A DNA stretch of 64,000 nucleotides, from positions 1 to 64,000 of the forward strand of contig JBBPTG010000029.1 of NCBI GenBank assembly GCA_038093975.1. Reading direction: 5' to 3'. This document shows positions 9,751 to 22,300 of the stretch, in pieces. The stretch's first letter is position 1. The number at the start of each line of letters is the position of its first letter. The notes under the pieces are model-generated. The model searched no databases, had not been told where the DNA came from, and was given only the letters and a program-made list of their open reading frames with translations. The translations under genes and the position numbers were made by a program. This stretch comes from Chalciporus piperatus (lineage: Eukaryota; Basidiomycota; Agaricomycetes; Boletales; Boletaceae).

Positions 9751-11608
9751 CTAGCTCAGAGAAGTCATCAATGCCTCTCTCTCTGCTGCATGCGGGTCCA
9801 AATCACCAGGACCTGGTAGCTCGAGGCACGTATCCACCCAAGCCAAGGCCCATGCCCCATTCCCGACCTTCGTACCGCCAACAACACGTCGAGGAGCCAC
9901 CTGCTCCCATCGATACCGCGTCGTCTGTGTATCTGAACGATCTGCTCGACAAAATCACGAACAATCAGTATCATTTGCAGACAAGAACGAAACGCAAATA
10001 GAAACGCACAATGTACGAGGCCAGTGTGTGGTTCGTAGACACCCAACGGAAGATCCCCATCCCTCGCCTTCCTCTTCTTCCCCACCTCCCCCTCCCCATT
10101 GACGTCCATCGCTGTCGCTCCGTTCACGTCTTCCTTCTCTTTTCCCTTTCCAGATCTTGCAGAACCCTCCAGTATGCCTCCACACGCGCTCCTCGCCTCC
10201 TGTCTCATCTTTCCAAACTCGTAATTCATCTCACTGACTCTCCTTGCAGCTTCCCACATCCAATTTTTTTCGGTGAGTCCTTCCCGGGATAACACGCTCT
10301 TACGAACGGCACTGTGCGGTCCGTCGCTGAACGGTCCCCATCCCGAGGCACCAAAGAGTGTGGTGGGGCCTCCAGCGCGGTAGACGCCTTGAGAGGTGCC
10401 CGAAAATGTTTGGCTGGGGGCGGAGGTGGCGGGTTCCTTGTTGGATGAGGTGGCAGTGGGATCTGGGAGTTCGCCGACCAAGTTGCCGGCAGAAAGACCT
10501 TTGGCTGTGATTTCGGCGAGTACGCGGTCTTCATAGTAATCGTCTGTGACCCAGCGTCCATCTGCAAGACCGACGTTAGCCATTTAACATCTAATTAGGC
10601 ACAGTCACATACCGATGATCATTTTAGCGCCATGTAGTTTATATGCGCTTCGTGCGGTGACGAGCGTGACACTACGAGTTTTGAGATGAGCACCAAGCTT
10701 CCCGGCTTGTATGAGTGCCTCTTTTTCTTGGTGAGAGGCGCTCAGTTTGAGTGCAAGGGCGTTGCGGCGGAAGTAGTATAGCGAGTCTCGGAAACCTGAA
10801 GAACGCGCAGCATCGATGGCAAGCATGTATTGTCGCGTCGGATGTCGATCGGGAAGGATAAAGGTGCTGCACTTGAACCGTCGACCTGGAGAGTCGTTCA
10901 GCTCATTCGACCACCACCCATAGACCCTCCGCACTACTCACCTCCAAGTAAATTTCCATCCGCATCCATCTTTTGGTCTCCCCTCTCATCCGAATCCGTG
11001 ACAAACTCGTCTCCCTCAATGTAATACACCTTATCCCCCACTCTCCGCCACGCCCTCCCCCCTTCCTCGCCTTCCTCACCTTCCTCTACGCCTTCGGCGT
11101 CCCCAAAGCGAGCCGTCCCCTTGCCTCGTCCCCGTCCTCTCCCTCGTCCCCGTCCCCTCCCTCTCCCACGCGCAGGCGTCGTCGGTGCAGCTCCACGTCC
11201 ACGCCCTCTCGGTCTCCCCCTCGGTCTTATCAAGATCCTCCCCTCCCTCTCTCCACCCTCCTCCTCATGTCCTTCCTCACCCCCACCCCCACTCCCCTCC
11301 TGCTCCTGCTCCCCATCCTGCTCCCCATCCCCATCCCCATCCCCTTCAGATCCCTCCCCCGCACCATCCTCCTCATCCAAAACCCCCTCCGACTCCTCCC
11401 GTTTCGTATGCGCATCCTCCTCTTCCCCATCCTCGGCATCCTCGACATCATGTTCGTGTGACGAAGCGGGCGTTTGTCTTTGAACGGCAGGGGTATGCGA
11501 CCGGCGCGTGATGAGGGTGGCTCCACCGCGTCCGCCGATACGAGGCTTGAGGATGATTTTGGTGGACGAGGTACCGGTGGACGAGCCGGGTGGGTGGGCG
11601 CGTTTCAT
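9751..11608 (-). CDS. chromatin-remodelling complex subunit Rsc7/Swp82 family (Npl6)
   Basis: Nuclear subunit of the RSC/SWI-SNF remodelling complexes. The N-terminal third is low complexity: a Lys/Arg-poor acidic stretch (DEEDGAGEGSEGDGDGDGEQ) and then a long Arg-Gly run. The conserved domain follows the next exon junction: FILPDRHPTRQYMLAIDAAR, SGFRDSLYYFRRNALALKL, EKEALIQAGKLG, SVTLVTARSAYKLHGAKMII and, across an intron, GRWVTDDYYEDR. This order is diagnostic for the Rsc7/Swp82 domain. A downstream segment with GVYRAGGPTTLFGASGWGPF follows, and the last exon ends at the TAG at 9751-9753. Start ATG at 11606-11608 gives MKRAHPPGSSTGTSSTK. It is divergent from SPC1 with a 195-bp shared promoter. 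Confidence 0.88.
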
Positions 11609-11803
11609 CGTGTGTCGCGAGTGGCTTTTTCAAGTTTGAAGATGGGGCGACGTTCGAAGGTGGGGGGGTCGTATAGTGGAAAGACTTGTGTCTGTTGAGG
11701 AACTGCCGTAATACCCGAGTAGGTGAGATGGTGGTTACGTAATAGGAAGTCTCGGTCCAAGCGAACTTGGTCTTCTTGAACGAACCAACGTGTCCATTAC
11801 ACG
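11609..11803. promoter_or_regulatory. shared promoter between Rsc7-like and SPC1
   Basis: A 195-bp gap between start codons of divergent genes, so both promoters overlap here. No TATA box is obvious. Confidence 0.4.
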
Positions 11804-12257
11804 ATGTCCATGTCACACATCCAAGACCTCGTCGAAGGCAAAATCGTTCGTCGACTATTTCGCTTCCCAGGCTCATACTCAACTAACCGACTCCAGGACT
11901 TTCATGGCCAAAGCAAAACGGACGACATCGTTCGTATAACGCTCATTGCGAGCACGGTCAGTCTTTGGTCCCCCCCTGAGGTATTGCGTGGTGGCTAACG
12001 TTTTGACAAACAGATCCTTTCGTTCGTGATTGGTTTCGCACTTCAGTCGCCGACCGTCACGATGGGAACGTTTGCGCTGTCTACGGTGATACTCGCCTTG
12101 GTACGCGACGCGCACTTGAACTCTCGCTTGTTTCGCTGGATATTTACACGCTTGGGGTAACTCACAGGTCGTTCTACCACCGTGGCCCATGTACAACAAG
12201 AACCCCGTCAAATGGCTTCCTCCACAACCACAGCAGCCCTCGTCAAAGAGCAAATGA
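11804..12257 (+). CDS. SPC1: signal peptidase complex subunit 1 (SPC12)
   Basis: Small ER membrane subunit of the signal peptidase complex. Four exons (11804-11845, 11897-11956, 12014-12100, 12168-12257) encode 92 residues, missed as a single frame. The order of signatures matches the family: GKIDFHGQ near the N-terminus (the DYKGQ/DFxGQ motif), two hydrophobic membrane segments (ITLIASTILSFVIGFALQ and TFALSTVILALVV) and the diagnostic LPPWPMYNKNPVKWLPP near the C-terminus. The protein ends SSKSK. The first intron begins GTTCGT, a weak donor, but the reading frame and motif demand this splice. Length is normal for the family. Confidence 0.88.
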
Positions 12258-13327
12258 TATCCCCACTTGTATAACTAACCTCTTGGAGCTCTGGTTTGGG
12301 CATACTTCAGGCAGTCTAGACTTTGTATATAATTCCTAGGTATCGAACGAGCGTTCATTGTAACGTTTTGGATGGGATTCGGTTAGACGAAACGCACGTC
12401 ATTGCGATTCGCGGTCTGTTTCAGACGAAGAACTATACTTTCAACGAGTCTCATTTGAGTACCACTTCGCGGCTAAACTGTTGAGATCTGTCCCTATCCC
12501 ATATGGAAAGTGAGGGAAAGTGTTGCAATAAATGGATGAACCGAGTGCTCGCTGAGCCAAACTTAGAAGGCGCTTCGTCAGGGGCTGTCGAACACGCCAG
12601 ACCGAAGACTAATCAGATTGTCTCGAGGACCAACTAGTTTCACTGACACACAACAACACAACATAGGAGTCATGACGTTCACTCAAACGAAATGATTTTG
12701 TGATTTCATGATCATTCTGCAAGGATACAAATGTTGCAATTTAGTGACCCAAGAGTCCCCAATCCCCCCCTCTCGCGAGTCCCAACAAAAGAGGGGAACG
12801 GGGCATCGTCCCTCCGGAGTTCCCAAGAGGCAGGAAGAGAGCGTGCGTGCAATGAGGTGACCGTGGCCACCTGCGCGTTTTTGGTGTTGTCTGCGCGAGC
12901 AGGCGTCCTAACTGCACGAGCTCAACTGCAGTAGGTCGTTTACTCTGCAAAGGGGACAGATAAGCGATACGCGGTGGTATTGAGTCGGATAATGAACGCA
13001 CTGGAACGGGCTCTCATCTTTCTTCTCTTACGTCTGAGTCTGCGGGAACGCTTTTTCTTCCACTTGTCTCTCATTCTGTACGAGCGTGATCAGATTTCAT
13101 TCGCAGAGTGAGAGTGATGAACGTACCTTGACCTTGGTCGTCGATTGAGGTGACTGAGGAGAGAGAGGGCGTTGTTGCGTGGGTAATATTATTTGGGGCT
13201 TGGTGGTCCTGTATAGCGGTTATGTAACACTTCTCACGATCACGTTGCAACGGTTGCATTACGTCATGCCTGGTTAGCTGTGAGTTTCGATCGAGCCGAC
13301 TCGAAATTTACAGTAAGTAGTGCCAAA
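12258..13327. other. intergenic region, no supported gene
   Basis: About 1.07 kb. Short frames on both strands lack recognizable motifs and look like chance openings. No tRNA, repeat or mobile element was recognized. Confidence 0.4.
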
Positions 13328-14210
13328 ATGCAAGCAAGGTCGAGAATCATTCAACTCATCAAATCGACCCGAGTTCGACCATCGCGTCTACTCACGACCA
13401 CCTCAGTTCATCTGCCCATCCGAACCGCATTACTACCACGTGCACAACTCCGAAGACCGTATGTTCCGACCCTTCTCCGATGGTCTTCCTCGCAAGCATC
13501 CTTAGCCGACCCAGTTCGCCCGGACCTCTTCTACCACCTCCTACCGCTACCCATCGAACCAGACCCAGCTCACTCCACGCCCGTCTACGCTCTTTCCTTC
13601 CTCCCAACACCACCCCCATCTCCCCGGTCAGCAACCGTTCTTGGATGGCTGCCTGCCATCACTGAAAGCGGGACTGAAGACGTCGAGGCCGGGTTGAACG
13701 ATTTCGTCGAGAACCGTGCGTTCCCCTGATTCGAAACCGTGTCAGATACTGATACGCCCTCAAGCGCGCTTTCGCCCGATTTTCCATGAGGCGATACAAC
13801 AGGCGCTTCGAGAGGGTGCAGACGAGATTTGGACCAATGGTGCGATACAGATCCAGCAAGGTTGGATGCACATCCATGGTAAGACATCTGACTGGTAATT
13901 TTGGATAACTGACTCTCGTTACACGCGAAGACTGCCGCAATATTCCTGCCCTCGGTCGAATAGGTGACCCCGATGACATCATCGCGTCAGTGCTCGTGGA
14001 AGACAGCAAGGTGCATTCTTATTGTCCCGTACCAGTTGAACCCAGCTCACCAAGCATCATCGCGTGCATATGTAGATTCTGCCTGATACCTACCAGGCTA
14101 TGCCGGCTTACCGACTCTGCACTGCCGATGGACCAACGCAACTGACTGAAGGCCTGGCAAGGAAACTCAAGAGCGTATTGGAAAACGTTGCAGCACGAGA
14201 ATCAAGCTGA
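13328..14210 (+). CDS. probable mitochondrial protein of unknown function
   Basis: Four exons (13328-13715, 13765-13878, 13931-14010, 14076-14210) join in frame to 238 residues. The N-terminus (MQARSRIIQLIKSTRVRPSR) is rich in Arg/Lys/Ser/Thr without acids, as in a mitochondrial targeting peptide. The middle has DLFYHLLPLPIEPD and the conserved-looking VYALSFLPTPPPSPRSATVLGWLPA. The third part reads FRPIFHEAIQQALREGADEIW and GWMHIHDCRNIPALGRIGDPDDIIASVLVEDSK split by an intron. I believe similar proteins occur across agaricomycetes, but I do not know a function. An upstream in-frame non-ATG extension was not used. Confidence 0.7.
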
Positions 14211-15537
14211 GGGCCTTTGAGTTGCGGATTTCCACCACACGTTTATGTCTGACGGATCCAGACGCGCTAATATCATGCATCACCATTTCTAATCATCTGA
14301 CGAGTCTTCTAGCATCTCATCACACTCACTTCATCGAACGGAATCAATATACACGTTTTCACAAGGAAAAGCGTTGAGCGACAAACATATCAGTACTGTA
14401 CCATATCAGTCGGACTTGTCATTGACGAAATGACGGTCAAGACCAGGTAGGTTGAGACCAGAGCCCATAACAAAGAAATGATCTGGACTCGTCGCAATAA
14501 CCAGTGATTCCATTTCACCGCAGCCGCTTCAGTATACCGATACACGTTCTCGAGTGTGGTTCCGCCCTTTACAAGGTTTCTTGCGTTACATATGAGGTGC
14601 AAGAAACGTGTGGACGTGTCCTCGGCCGAGTACTATGCAACTCGGAGAGCGTCGCCCAACGAAGATCGAACCAATGACCCTCACAATAAAAAGCGTAAAT
14701 TGATCACCGACTTTCTTCGCAACACACTTCAAAAGTGGACAAGTTTTACCTGAACCCACAGGCCGCAATGAACACTTACAAGTGACTTGAACCCGGTAAG
14801 CATACCACTGACAGGAATCAAATCAAATAGACGACGCCCAGCTCGAGCGTCGCGTACGACATGGAGGGGCGTTGACAGCCTGTACGTCCAATACTAGATC
14901 GCAAAAAGGTGCGTTGTGTCATCGACCCGTACCTGACGGCGAATACACAATACCTTGAAGATCTTCGCGTACTACGCACCGAGGGATGCTAGCCTACTGC
15001 CAATGGATAAACGCAACCGACCCACGGGTGGGGGTAAACCCAGGAGCGTCCTGGAGCACCATGATGCCGCTGGTCGCTGCACAAGAATCAAACCGATTAG
15101 GAGGGTTTCCGAGTCGTAAGCTGAACGCCCAAGCCCAAGCCTTATTTGCATTAGAAACTCTAACTTGTCTTTCAGCTCCACATTGCAACCACCTTCGCAA
15201 TCAGTGCACGACAATGAGTCACAAGGGAGTTGCGTCGTTCGACAATCCTATCGGTACTAGTCACATCCGCATCTCTTCTTCGGCCACATGTTCTTCGATG
15301 CTGCGTCCTTCACTCTCAGCCATCAGGACTTTTGAGGATCCATGTCTGATAGTCATAAAGTTCCAGGAGAGTGACTTGGTGACAGGTCAACACACGCCCC
15401 ATATTACCTGTGATTAACATCCATGGTGAGCCACCTTTCTCTCGGCGCGTCTCTGAGATCGTTGCTCACATATAGAACATCGAGTCTTCACCCGGGAGCA
15501 GTCTGGTCCGCCAAGATCTTGCCATATATCAGGAGCA
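14211..15537. other. low-information region, possibly decayed coding sequence
   Basis: On the minus strand there are short open pieces, for example one with GSGKTCPLLKCVAKK at about 14715-14760 and one with a hydrophobic helix IISLLWALVSTYLVLTVIS at 14420-14480. They do not assemble into a convincing spliced gene. No tRNA or repeat was found. Confidence 0.3.
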
Positions 15538-16002
15538 TCAATAGAGTACCATCCCCCGTTCAAGCTGAGGGTGTATCGCAACGATCCATGCATTCGGATG
15601 TGTACCATTATGGATGACGGCTTGGGAACCTGGTCGACTCCAGGTATGGTGTTCGCTCCGACTCCTTGACCAGGTTGGCTCTGGAAGGCAGGGGGTGTCT
15701 TGTAATGTCCGGATTTGGGACCGCTCATCGTAGCCATGTTGACGAAGAGCCAACTGGAGCAGATTCACTCTTTCTGAATAACATCATGGATGATCTGACA
15801 AACGGACTGACCGGGAGCTTGGGAAGGATTATAATGTCGATCTGGCGCAGCTCCAACTCATCTCCAGATGTCCTCAAGCCTGGAAGTGCATAAGCCTTCC
15901 GTCCTGAAACCGTCTCTGTATCGAAGCTGTCATCTCTGGCAAGGTCCAACTGGAACACAGCAGCACACAGAGCAGAGAGTAAGGGAACCATAGATTCAAG
16001 CA
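15538..16002 (-). CDS. possible small secreted protein, uncertain model
   Basis: The ATG at 16000-16002 starts a hydrophobic segment MLESMVPLLSALCAAVFQLD that resembles a signal peptide, followed by RKAYALPGLRTSGDELELRQ. A possible intron starts GTCAGT near 15811 and ends TTCAG near 15773. After it, the frame continues to a TGA at 15538-15540. An alternative frame over the same DNA (SGPKSGHYKTPPAFQSQPGQ) also looks protein-like, so the model is doubtful. I do not recognise a family. Confidence 0.25.
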
Positions 16003-16300
16003 TGGGTAAATAATTTATACGTAGAGCAGATCATGAGCATACAATGCCAAAACGAACGTGATAATTGATGCAGAGAAAAATGAGGTAGTAAACGGTCAGG
16101 AAAAGCGGTGGAATGCGATATGTGAATCAAGATGATGATAGAGCAGAGTAGAAGATTAACGATCGGAAAAACGAGATAATGATAAGAGACACAAAGAGAT
16201 CTGTTTAGATCCAGGGTCATAAGGTAGCCGTTAAATGTCGTAAGGTATTTGAAGGATGTGTGTAGTGAAAAATGCCATCTGACAGGACAGTTGCCAAGCT

Positions 16301-19300
16301 TTAACCGCGGTACGAGTCGCGCGGCGAGCGAGGTCCGAACAAACCAGGGCTGCCACGATCAGGGACAAGTAGGGTAGGCTCAACAGACGGAGGAGTAGGT
16401 GCCAAGGCTGGATTAGCTATGAGATGGAGACATGCGTCAGCCACCACGAGATAACACGCAAACAAGGGTAAACCTACGCTGCCATGTAACCCACGAATGA
16501 ACTTGTCTAGGTTCTGGTTCAGGCGGGGGTGCCACAGGCTCCTGCCGTTTACGAATACGACGGGTACTTCGCTGAGTGACGGTACGCCAGGCGGGGCGAG
16601 CCTGTGGAATTTCCTCTGGAGGCGGTGCTTCAGGTGGCGGGGGTGGTCCAGCGGAAGGAGGACCGGGTGGCATGGGTGGTTTCCTGCGTAGCTTTGAGCC
16701 CAAGGTCGAGAAAACAAGGATAAAACAACAAACCATTCAGGATCAAATTCTCCCCCTGGGCCGTACTTGGACTTCATCATCATCAGATATCCAAGTTCAC
16801 TAGGGGAGGAGTCAGTGTCGTCCTCTGGATATCCATACGAGGGTACGTACTGTTGAATGTTGCGGCGTTCCTCACGCAGCTTGCCAACTTCGCCCAAGAG
16901 CATGCGTACTTCGATAGCGAGAGCTTTGCTGAACTCGTCCAGGTACTAGAGATAGCAACATCAGATATGCGTCGGGGTAGTTTAAAACAATTTGTGCTCA
17001 CTCCTTGGACGTTGTAAGGGACCTGCTCATTCGCGGTGGCGCGGACAGCACTGATAGTCTCTTCGTGCTGCCTGGTGCTGTCTGCTCTCCAACCTAGAAG
17101 TCTGGATGAGCAAATAAGATCTATGCGATACGCTGGTACTCACTGTCTGACAGGGCATTGAGGAGCTCTCTTTGTTCTGCGTTCTGTCTCTGGAGTTCTT
17201 CCATGACATGGTCAATGGCTGTCGGATACGTTAATGCTTCATAATGCAAAGAGTTCACCAGTTCGACTCACTAGGTTTACCCTCATTCGCTTGCCTTTCT
17301 TCTTCTTCGCGTTGTCTGGATGCTGCCTGGTCCTCCACCAGGCGTGATACCATACCCATCAACTCTCGAATCTGCCCGTCGCGTTCCTCCTTCCAACGTT
17401 GCTTCTCCGCCCATTGCTCATCCATGAGAGCCTTCTTTTCTTCACAAAGAGCATGATTTTGTTGAACCATGTTGGTGAGGTCGGCGAGTTGATTTCGTAA
17501 TGCTTCGTCCCGCTCTGCAGCCGCGATGCGTGCTTCTTCCTCTTGTGTAAGACGCATTTGACGCTCGTTGTCGAGCTCGGTCCTGGTGCGGGCAAGTTCC
17601 TCTTCGAGAGCAGCGATTTTAGCTTGACGCTCCTCCTCAAATAATCGTCGTTCTTCGTCAAAACCAGCGTGTTCACGCTCACGCTCCGCCGCAAATAGTT
17701 CTCGCTCACGTGCCATTTCTTCCCTCTCCATGCGCACCGTCTCCAAAATATCAGAAGCGTGTCGAGAAGCCGCATCTTGCGCAGCAGTATGGATCGACTC
17801 GATGATCGAGTGCTCATCTGCGTCACGAAGAGCAGAGGGTGGTGGAACGGGAATCGGGGGAACATTCGCAACTGTTTCCTCTAATTGTTTGATCAGAGCA
17901 TCGCTTCGCTGTCTTGCCTCAGCATCTCTACGATCTTCACCTTCAAGGAAGACACGTTCCCTCGCGTCCTCGTTATCGCGGAACTCCGTCTCGCGAGCGG
18001 CTTCGCCATCATGCGCGGTGTTTACAATGTTTGTCAGTTCACGCTCTGCGTCATCCAGTCGCTCTCGTTGTACATGGAGAGCGTCCTCGAGATCCTCAAT
18101 TCCACGGTCACGAGCTGGCGGCGGGACCTGGACCATGTCGCCGGGTGGTTGGTCCTCATCTTCTTCCGCAATGATTGAAGGCGGCGCAGCCCCACGAGAG
18201 GCGGCGCGTTGCGGAGTACCTACCACAGAAGAAGTTGACGGGCGGCGAGGACGTTCGGGAGCATCGGATGGTATGATGGGGATATAAGTGTCACCAGGCA
18301 AGTGGCGTAACTCATGTTCGAGCTGCTCAGTAGGCCCCAAAGGACGATCTAGGAACGGTTTTAAAATCTCGATGATAGTTGAACATGTGCAGGAGATGCT
18401 TACCTGGATGAATATCGCCACCCAACCTGATGATTGTAGGGGGTGACGGGGAAGCAGGATGAGTGACCGTGTAGGTCGGTGTAGCGGGTGGCAGGGCTCC
18501 TGAAGGGTCTCCCTCGACGAAATCCGGTCTTCGGGTAGATCTGGCATCAGACGGAGCTCGCCGTGGTCGATCATCAATGTCGCGTTCATCCTCAGGGGCG
18601 TAGTCGGAGCGACCAGTTGAACGGGCCCTCCGAAGGCGGCGTCGGCCTGGATCTTCAGAAGTGTACTCCTCCGCCCCCTCGGGGTGATGTCTGTCATCTG
18701 GACTATCACGACGACGCTGGGGCGGGTATTCCTCACCCCTGTCTCTATCATCTCGACGACGCCGGGGCGGGTATTCCTCATCCCTGTCTCTATCATCACG
18801 ACGACGCCGGGGCGGGTATTCCTCATCTCTGTCTCTATCATCTCGAGGATCACGAGGCGGAGGGGAGTAGTCGCCATCCCTATCCGAGCGATCTCTTTCG
18901 CCTCGACGACCAGGGTGACGTCGAGACCCATGGTCCGGATAATCGCGATCATCATCATACCGGCGACGGTAGTAGGGATCGTCGTCGTGGTATCTGGGGT
19001 ACCGGCGACCACCCGGGGAATATGGACGGTGGTATCCACGCGAGGGATGGTCATCGTACTCGGGATAATACCGCCGACGATAATGACCATCGTCAGGTGA
19101 GTAAGACCGAGAACGTCGAGGTCGCACAAGTCGACGTGGTGCGTCTCTGGGTGAATATTCGCCAGGAGGAGTTCTCGAGCCTCCGCGATAAGGTCTGCCT
19201 TCCGGACTGTATGGGCGTGACCCGCCAGTCGGCACGGTTACAACAACTGGCGCGACGGAGGGAGGAGCAATTTCCGGGAACACGTGGATGGTCGGAGATC

Positions 19301-22300
19301 CCTGGGTATGGGTATACGTTGAGTGCGGGTGGACCACAATCGGGGACTCTTGGGGAGAGTGCTCATGACTACTTGGTACGACCACAACAGGTGGCCTTGC
19401 ACTCGCCCTTGAGCTTGCACGAGAATGTCCCGGTACTAGCACAGGCATAGGTTGTGCCGAAGCTGGAGGCTGGATAATAATCGTGCCTGGGTGGGCGAAT
19501 CCCCCCTGCATGCTTGGCTGCATGGGTACCCCGGGCAGCATGTGCATCCCCGGTTCCATGAACCCATCCCGTTGCGCCGGCGCACCGACATACTGAGGCT
19601 GGGGTTGCCCTGGGTGAAAGACGATCGGCTCTGAGGGAGAGGTAATAATCTGCCCTGGAGGAGGGACGGGAACAGTCTGCGGCCCAACATTGATGATCGT
19701 TTGTTGAGGCGGTGGGGTATGTTGCGGACTTCTATCTGAATATGCGACGGGGACGACAGCGGGTACATCGCCAGCCACGCTCGGAGGAATAGGAAGGGCA
19801 GCAGGACTACCTGGTGGATGGTATGATTCCTGGGTGGGCGTTGAGCTACGTGAGCCGTCATAGTGTGAGGGTGTAATGATGTGCGTAACAGTGTGCCCGG
19901 GAACATGAAGTGGCGATTGTGACCCAGATGAGGGTGTTGACGGTATTACCGGTTCGTCATCACCGTTGTCAATATGATGGACGTAGACATCGGGAGCCAG
20001 CTGACGATCTTCGAATTCGCGGGGGGAAGGAATAACGCGAGGCCCGCGAGGCTCTGGCATATCCCATTCCATGTGCGGTCCAGGGATAACCGGGGAGCCT
20101 ACGCTTGGTGACCGAGCCTCAGGTATCACTGGAGGGTAAGGGGTACCATGGGGAACGAATCCGAGTGGGTATGGGACAGGGGGGATCACCGGAGGTATAG
20201 GCACCCCGAACGCGGGAGGTAGAGGCGGAATGACAAAGTCCTGTGTCCCTGGCACTGGCATTGGCATTGGCTGAGGCATAGGGAAGGTGAACCCTCCGGC
20301 CCCCTGGCCTTGTTGTGCTGGTTGAGGCATAGCCTGTGCTGGTTGTCCTAGCTGGGGGAACGGCGGAATGACGATTCCTTGAGTTGGCTGTTGAACCTGA
20401 GGTTGCGGCATAGGGATGCCTTCGGAAGAAGCGTAAACATCAAGATCATAGACGTGCAGTTTGATAACGCTCACCTTGTCCCGCACCTAGAATGAAGTTC
20501 AAATCGGCCCTGAGCTGATCAACGCGAGCAGTGACGCCCCGAAGCTCAGCTTGTCGGTCATGCACATCTCTGGCAAGCCATTCATTGAGACCACCCATGT
20601 ACCTCATCAATTCGCGCTGCTGATCTACGGATGCAAGTTGCGCAAGGCGGTGTTCCTGCATTAATCGTTATTGCTTCTGTTCGAAATCACAAACGATCCG
20701 TCAACTTACCCTCAGAATTTCCATCAGCGTGTCGAACAATGGCAACTGGACTACAGTCTACAAATAATTTATTAACGTGCTTCCAAGCCGAATATGTAGC
20801 GTTACTCACTGGACCTGGTGGCATTGGAACAAACGTCGGACCTTGAGCCTGAGCACCTTGTCTTGGCTGACCGTCAATTATTGGGGGTGGCGGCACGATG
20901 CCTCCCTGTGCAGCGTGTAAGCTTCCGCCCAAGAATCCAGAGAGAAAGAACATACATCGCCACGACGACTGTACCAACTGCGATGTCCGTGATGAGGGTC
21001 CTGGCCCCCAAGGTTTGCTGGGGCAGTGGGAGGGCGATCAGGTACTGCGGGAGGCTCATCATACAGACTGTCGGGCTAAAGTACCATTAAGCTAAGCAGC
21101 AAAAATGAGACGGAGAAAGCATACCAAGAAAGGCCCTGGAGGGCGAACCTGAGGTCGACGTTCGGGCTGTTCGAGCTGGGGAGGCGGACCGGGGGGCGGA
21201 TTAGCAAAGGCAGTCTGCGGCCTGGGTGGACGAGCACGATCGGGAAGGGGCTGGGGAACAACGCGCGGTGTGGGTTCGTCGACCGTCTGTGACGGCGTCG
21301 GTCTCCTTTGACGAGAAATAGGACGTCTGGGAGGTCGAGGAGCAAGGCGTTGATGCATCGTTTCTGGGGACCATATTGGCGGGGGAAGGGGCGGGGCGGT
21401 GTCAGGTCTTAGAACTGGGCTCGCGCTTCTCGACCGAGATGGCCTAGGAGTAGGTTGGTAGACGAAGGGGGTCAACAGGGGAGGGTGTTCGATATCCGAA
21501 GGGAGAGGTGCCGGAGGCACGTTCAGTAACTCCAACAATTGCTCATCCAAACTGGGACCAGCGTGCCGAGGTGCAGGCATTCGGATAGGAATGTGGCCCC
21601 GTTCTCGTCCGCGAACAATGTGCTCCCAACGAGAAAGCAAGCTCTCCGCGTCGGCTTGAGAGTCTTCCGATTCAGTGACAGATCCGTGATCCCTCGGACC
21701 GGGTATTATACGTGTGGTTTCCGCTGCGACATGAGTAGCAGTCTCAGTTATTTCGGTGTCCACTCTGTCCCTGACAGTCGTTGACCGCGTAGTGAGCAAA
21801 GTCTCTATTAGTCGCTCGATACGGTTCAACCGTTCGTACATTCCCGTGTTGTCTTGAGGTGCGGGTCGTGATTGTCGAAGCTCGTCCAACATGTAATTGG
21901 TCGCCGTTTGTCCTTCCCAGAGAGCAGTCGTCTGTTCGCGCACCTGAGTAAGCATATCGCGGACAATCGTCATCGATATCCCTTCCACTGGCCGAGCTGT
22001 AATGCTAGACTCATCAGAGTCCGTAGATAGTATAGAGGGGGTAGGAGATGTTGGCGGAGGCATTGGGGAAGATGCCGAAGATGATGTAAGGGAAAGCGTT
22101 GGTCCAGAAGACGTCTCTGAGGAGGAGATAAGTGATGCAGTGAAGTCATAAGATGGTGAGGATGGTGAGGATGAGGATGGCCAGGCAGGCGAGGGTGGAG
22201 AAAGCTCGAATTCCTGGGACATATCATTCTGGTCCAAAAGACTGAAGTCTGAATGGTGAGAGGACAAGAAAGACATGCTAGAGTTACCCGAGCTGACGGA

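Noticed and set aside
11040..11510. Plus-strand Pro/Ser-rich open frames of over 100 codons
   Set aside because: They are antisense shadows of the acidic and Arg-Gly tract in the Rsc7-like gene; simple composition keeps all frames open.
14586..14768. P-loop-like GSGKT on the minus strand as an NTPase gene
   Set aside because: No Walker B or other NTPase motif follows, and the surrounding pieces do not splice into a coherent protein.
17255..19129. A single 624-codon frame running from the coiled coil into 19129
   Set aside because: Upstream of about 18350 its sequence is low complexity in an alternative frame. The frame coming from 20486 has a clean GTAAGC donor at 18403 and joins DRPLGPTEQLEHELRH, so the upper half is a shadow.
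18563..19450. Plus-strand 295-codon frame (His/Asp/Gly-rich)
   Set aside because: Antisense shadow of the Arg/Asp repeat region of the giant gene; no motifs.
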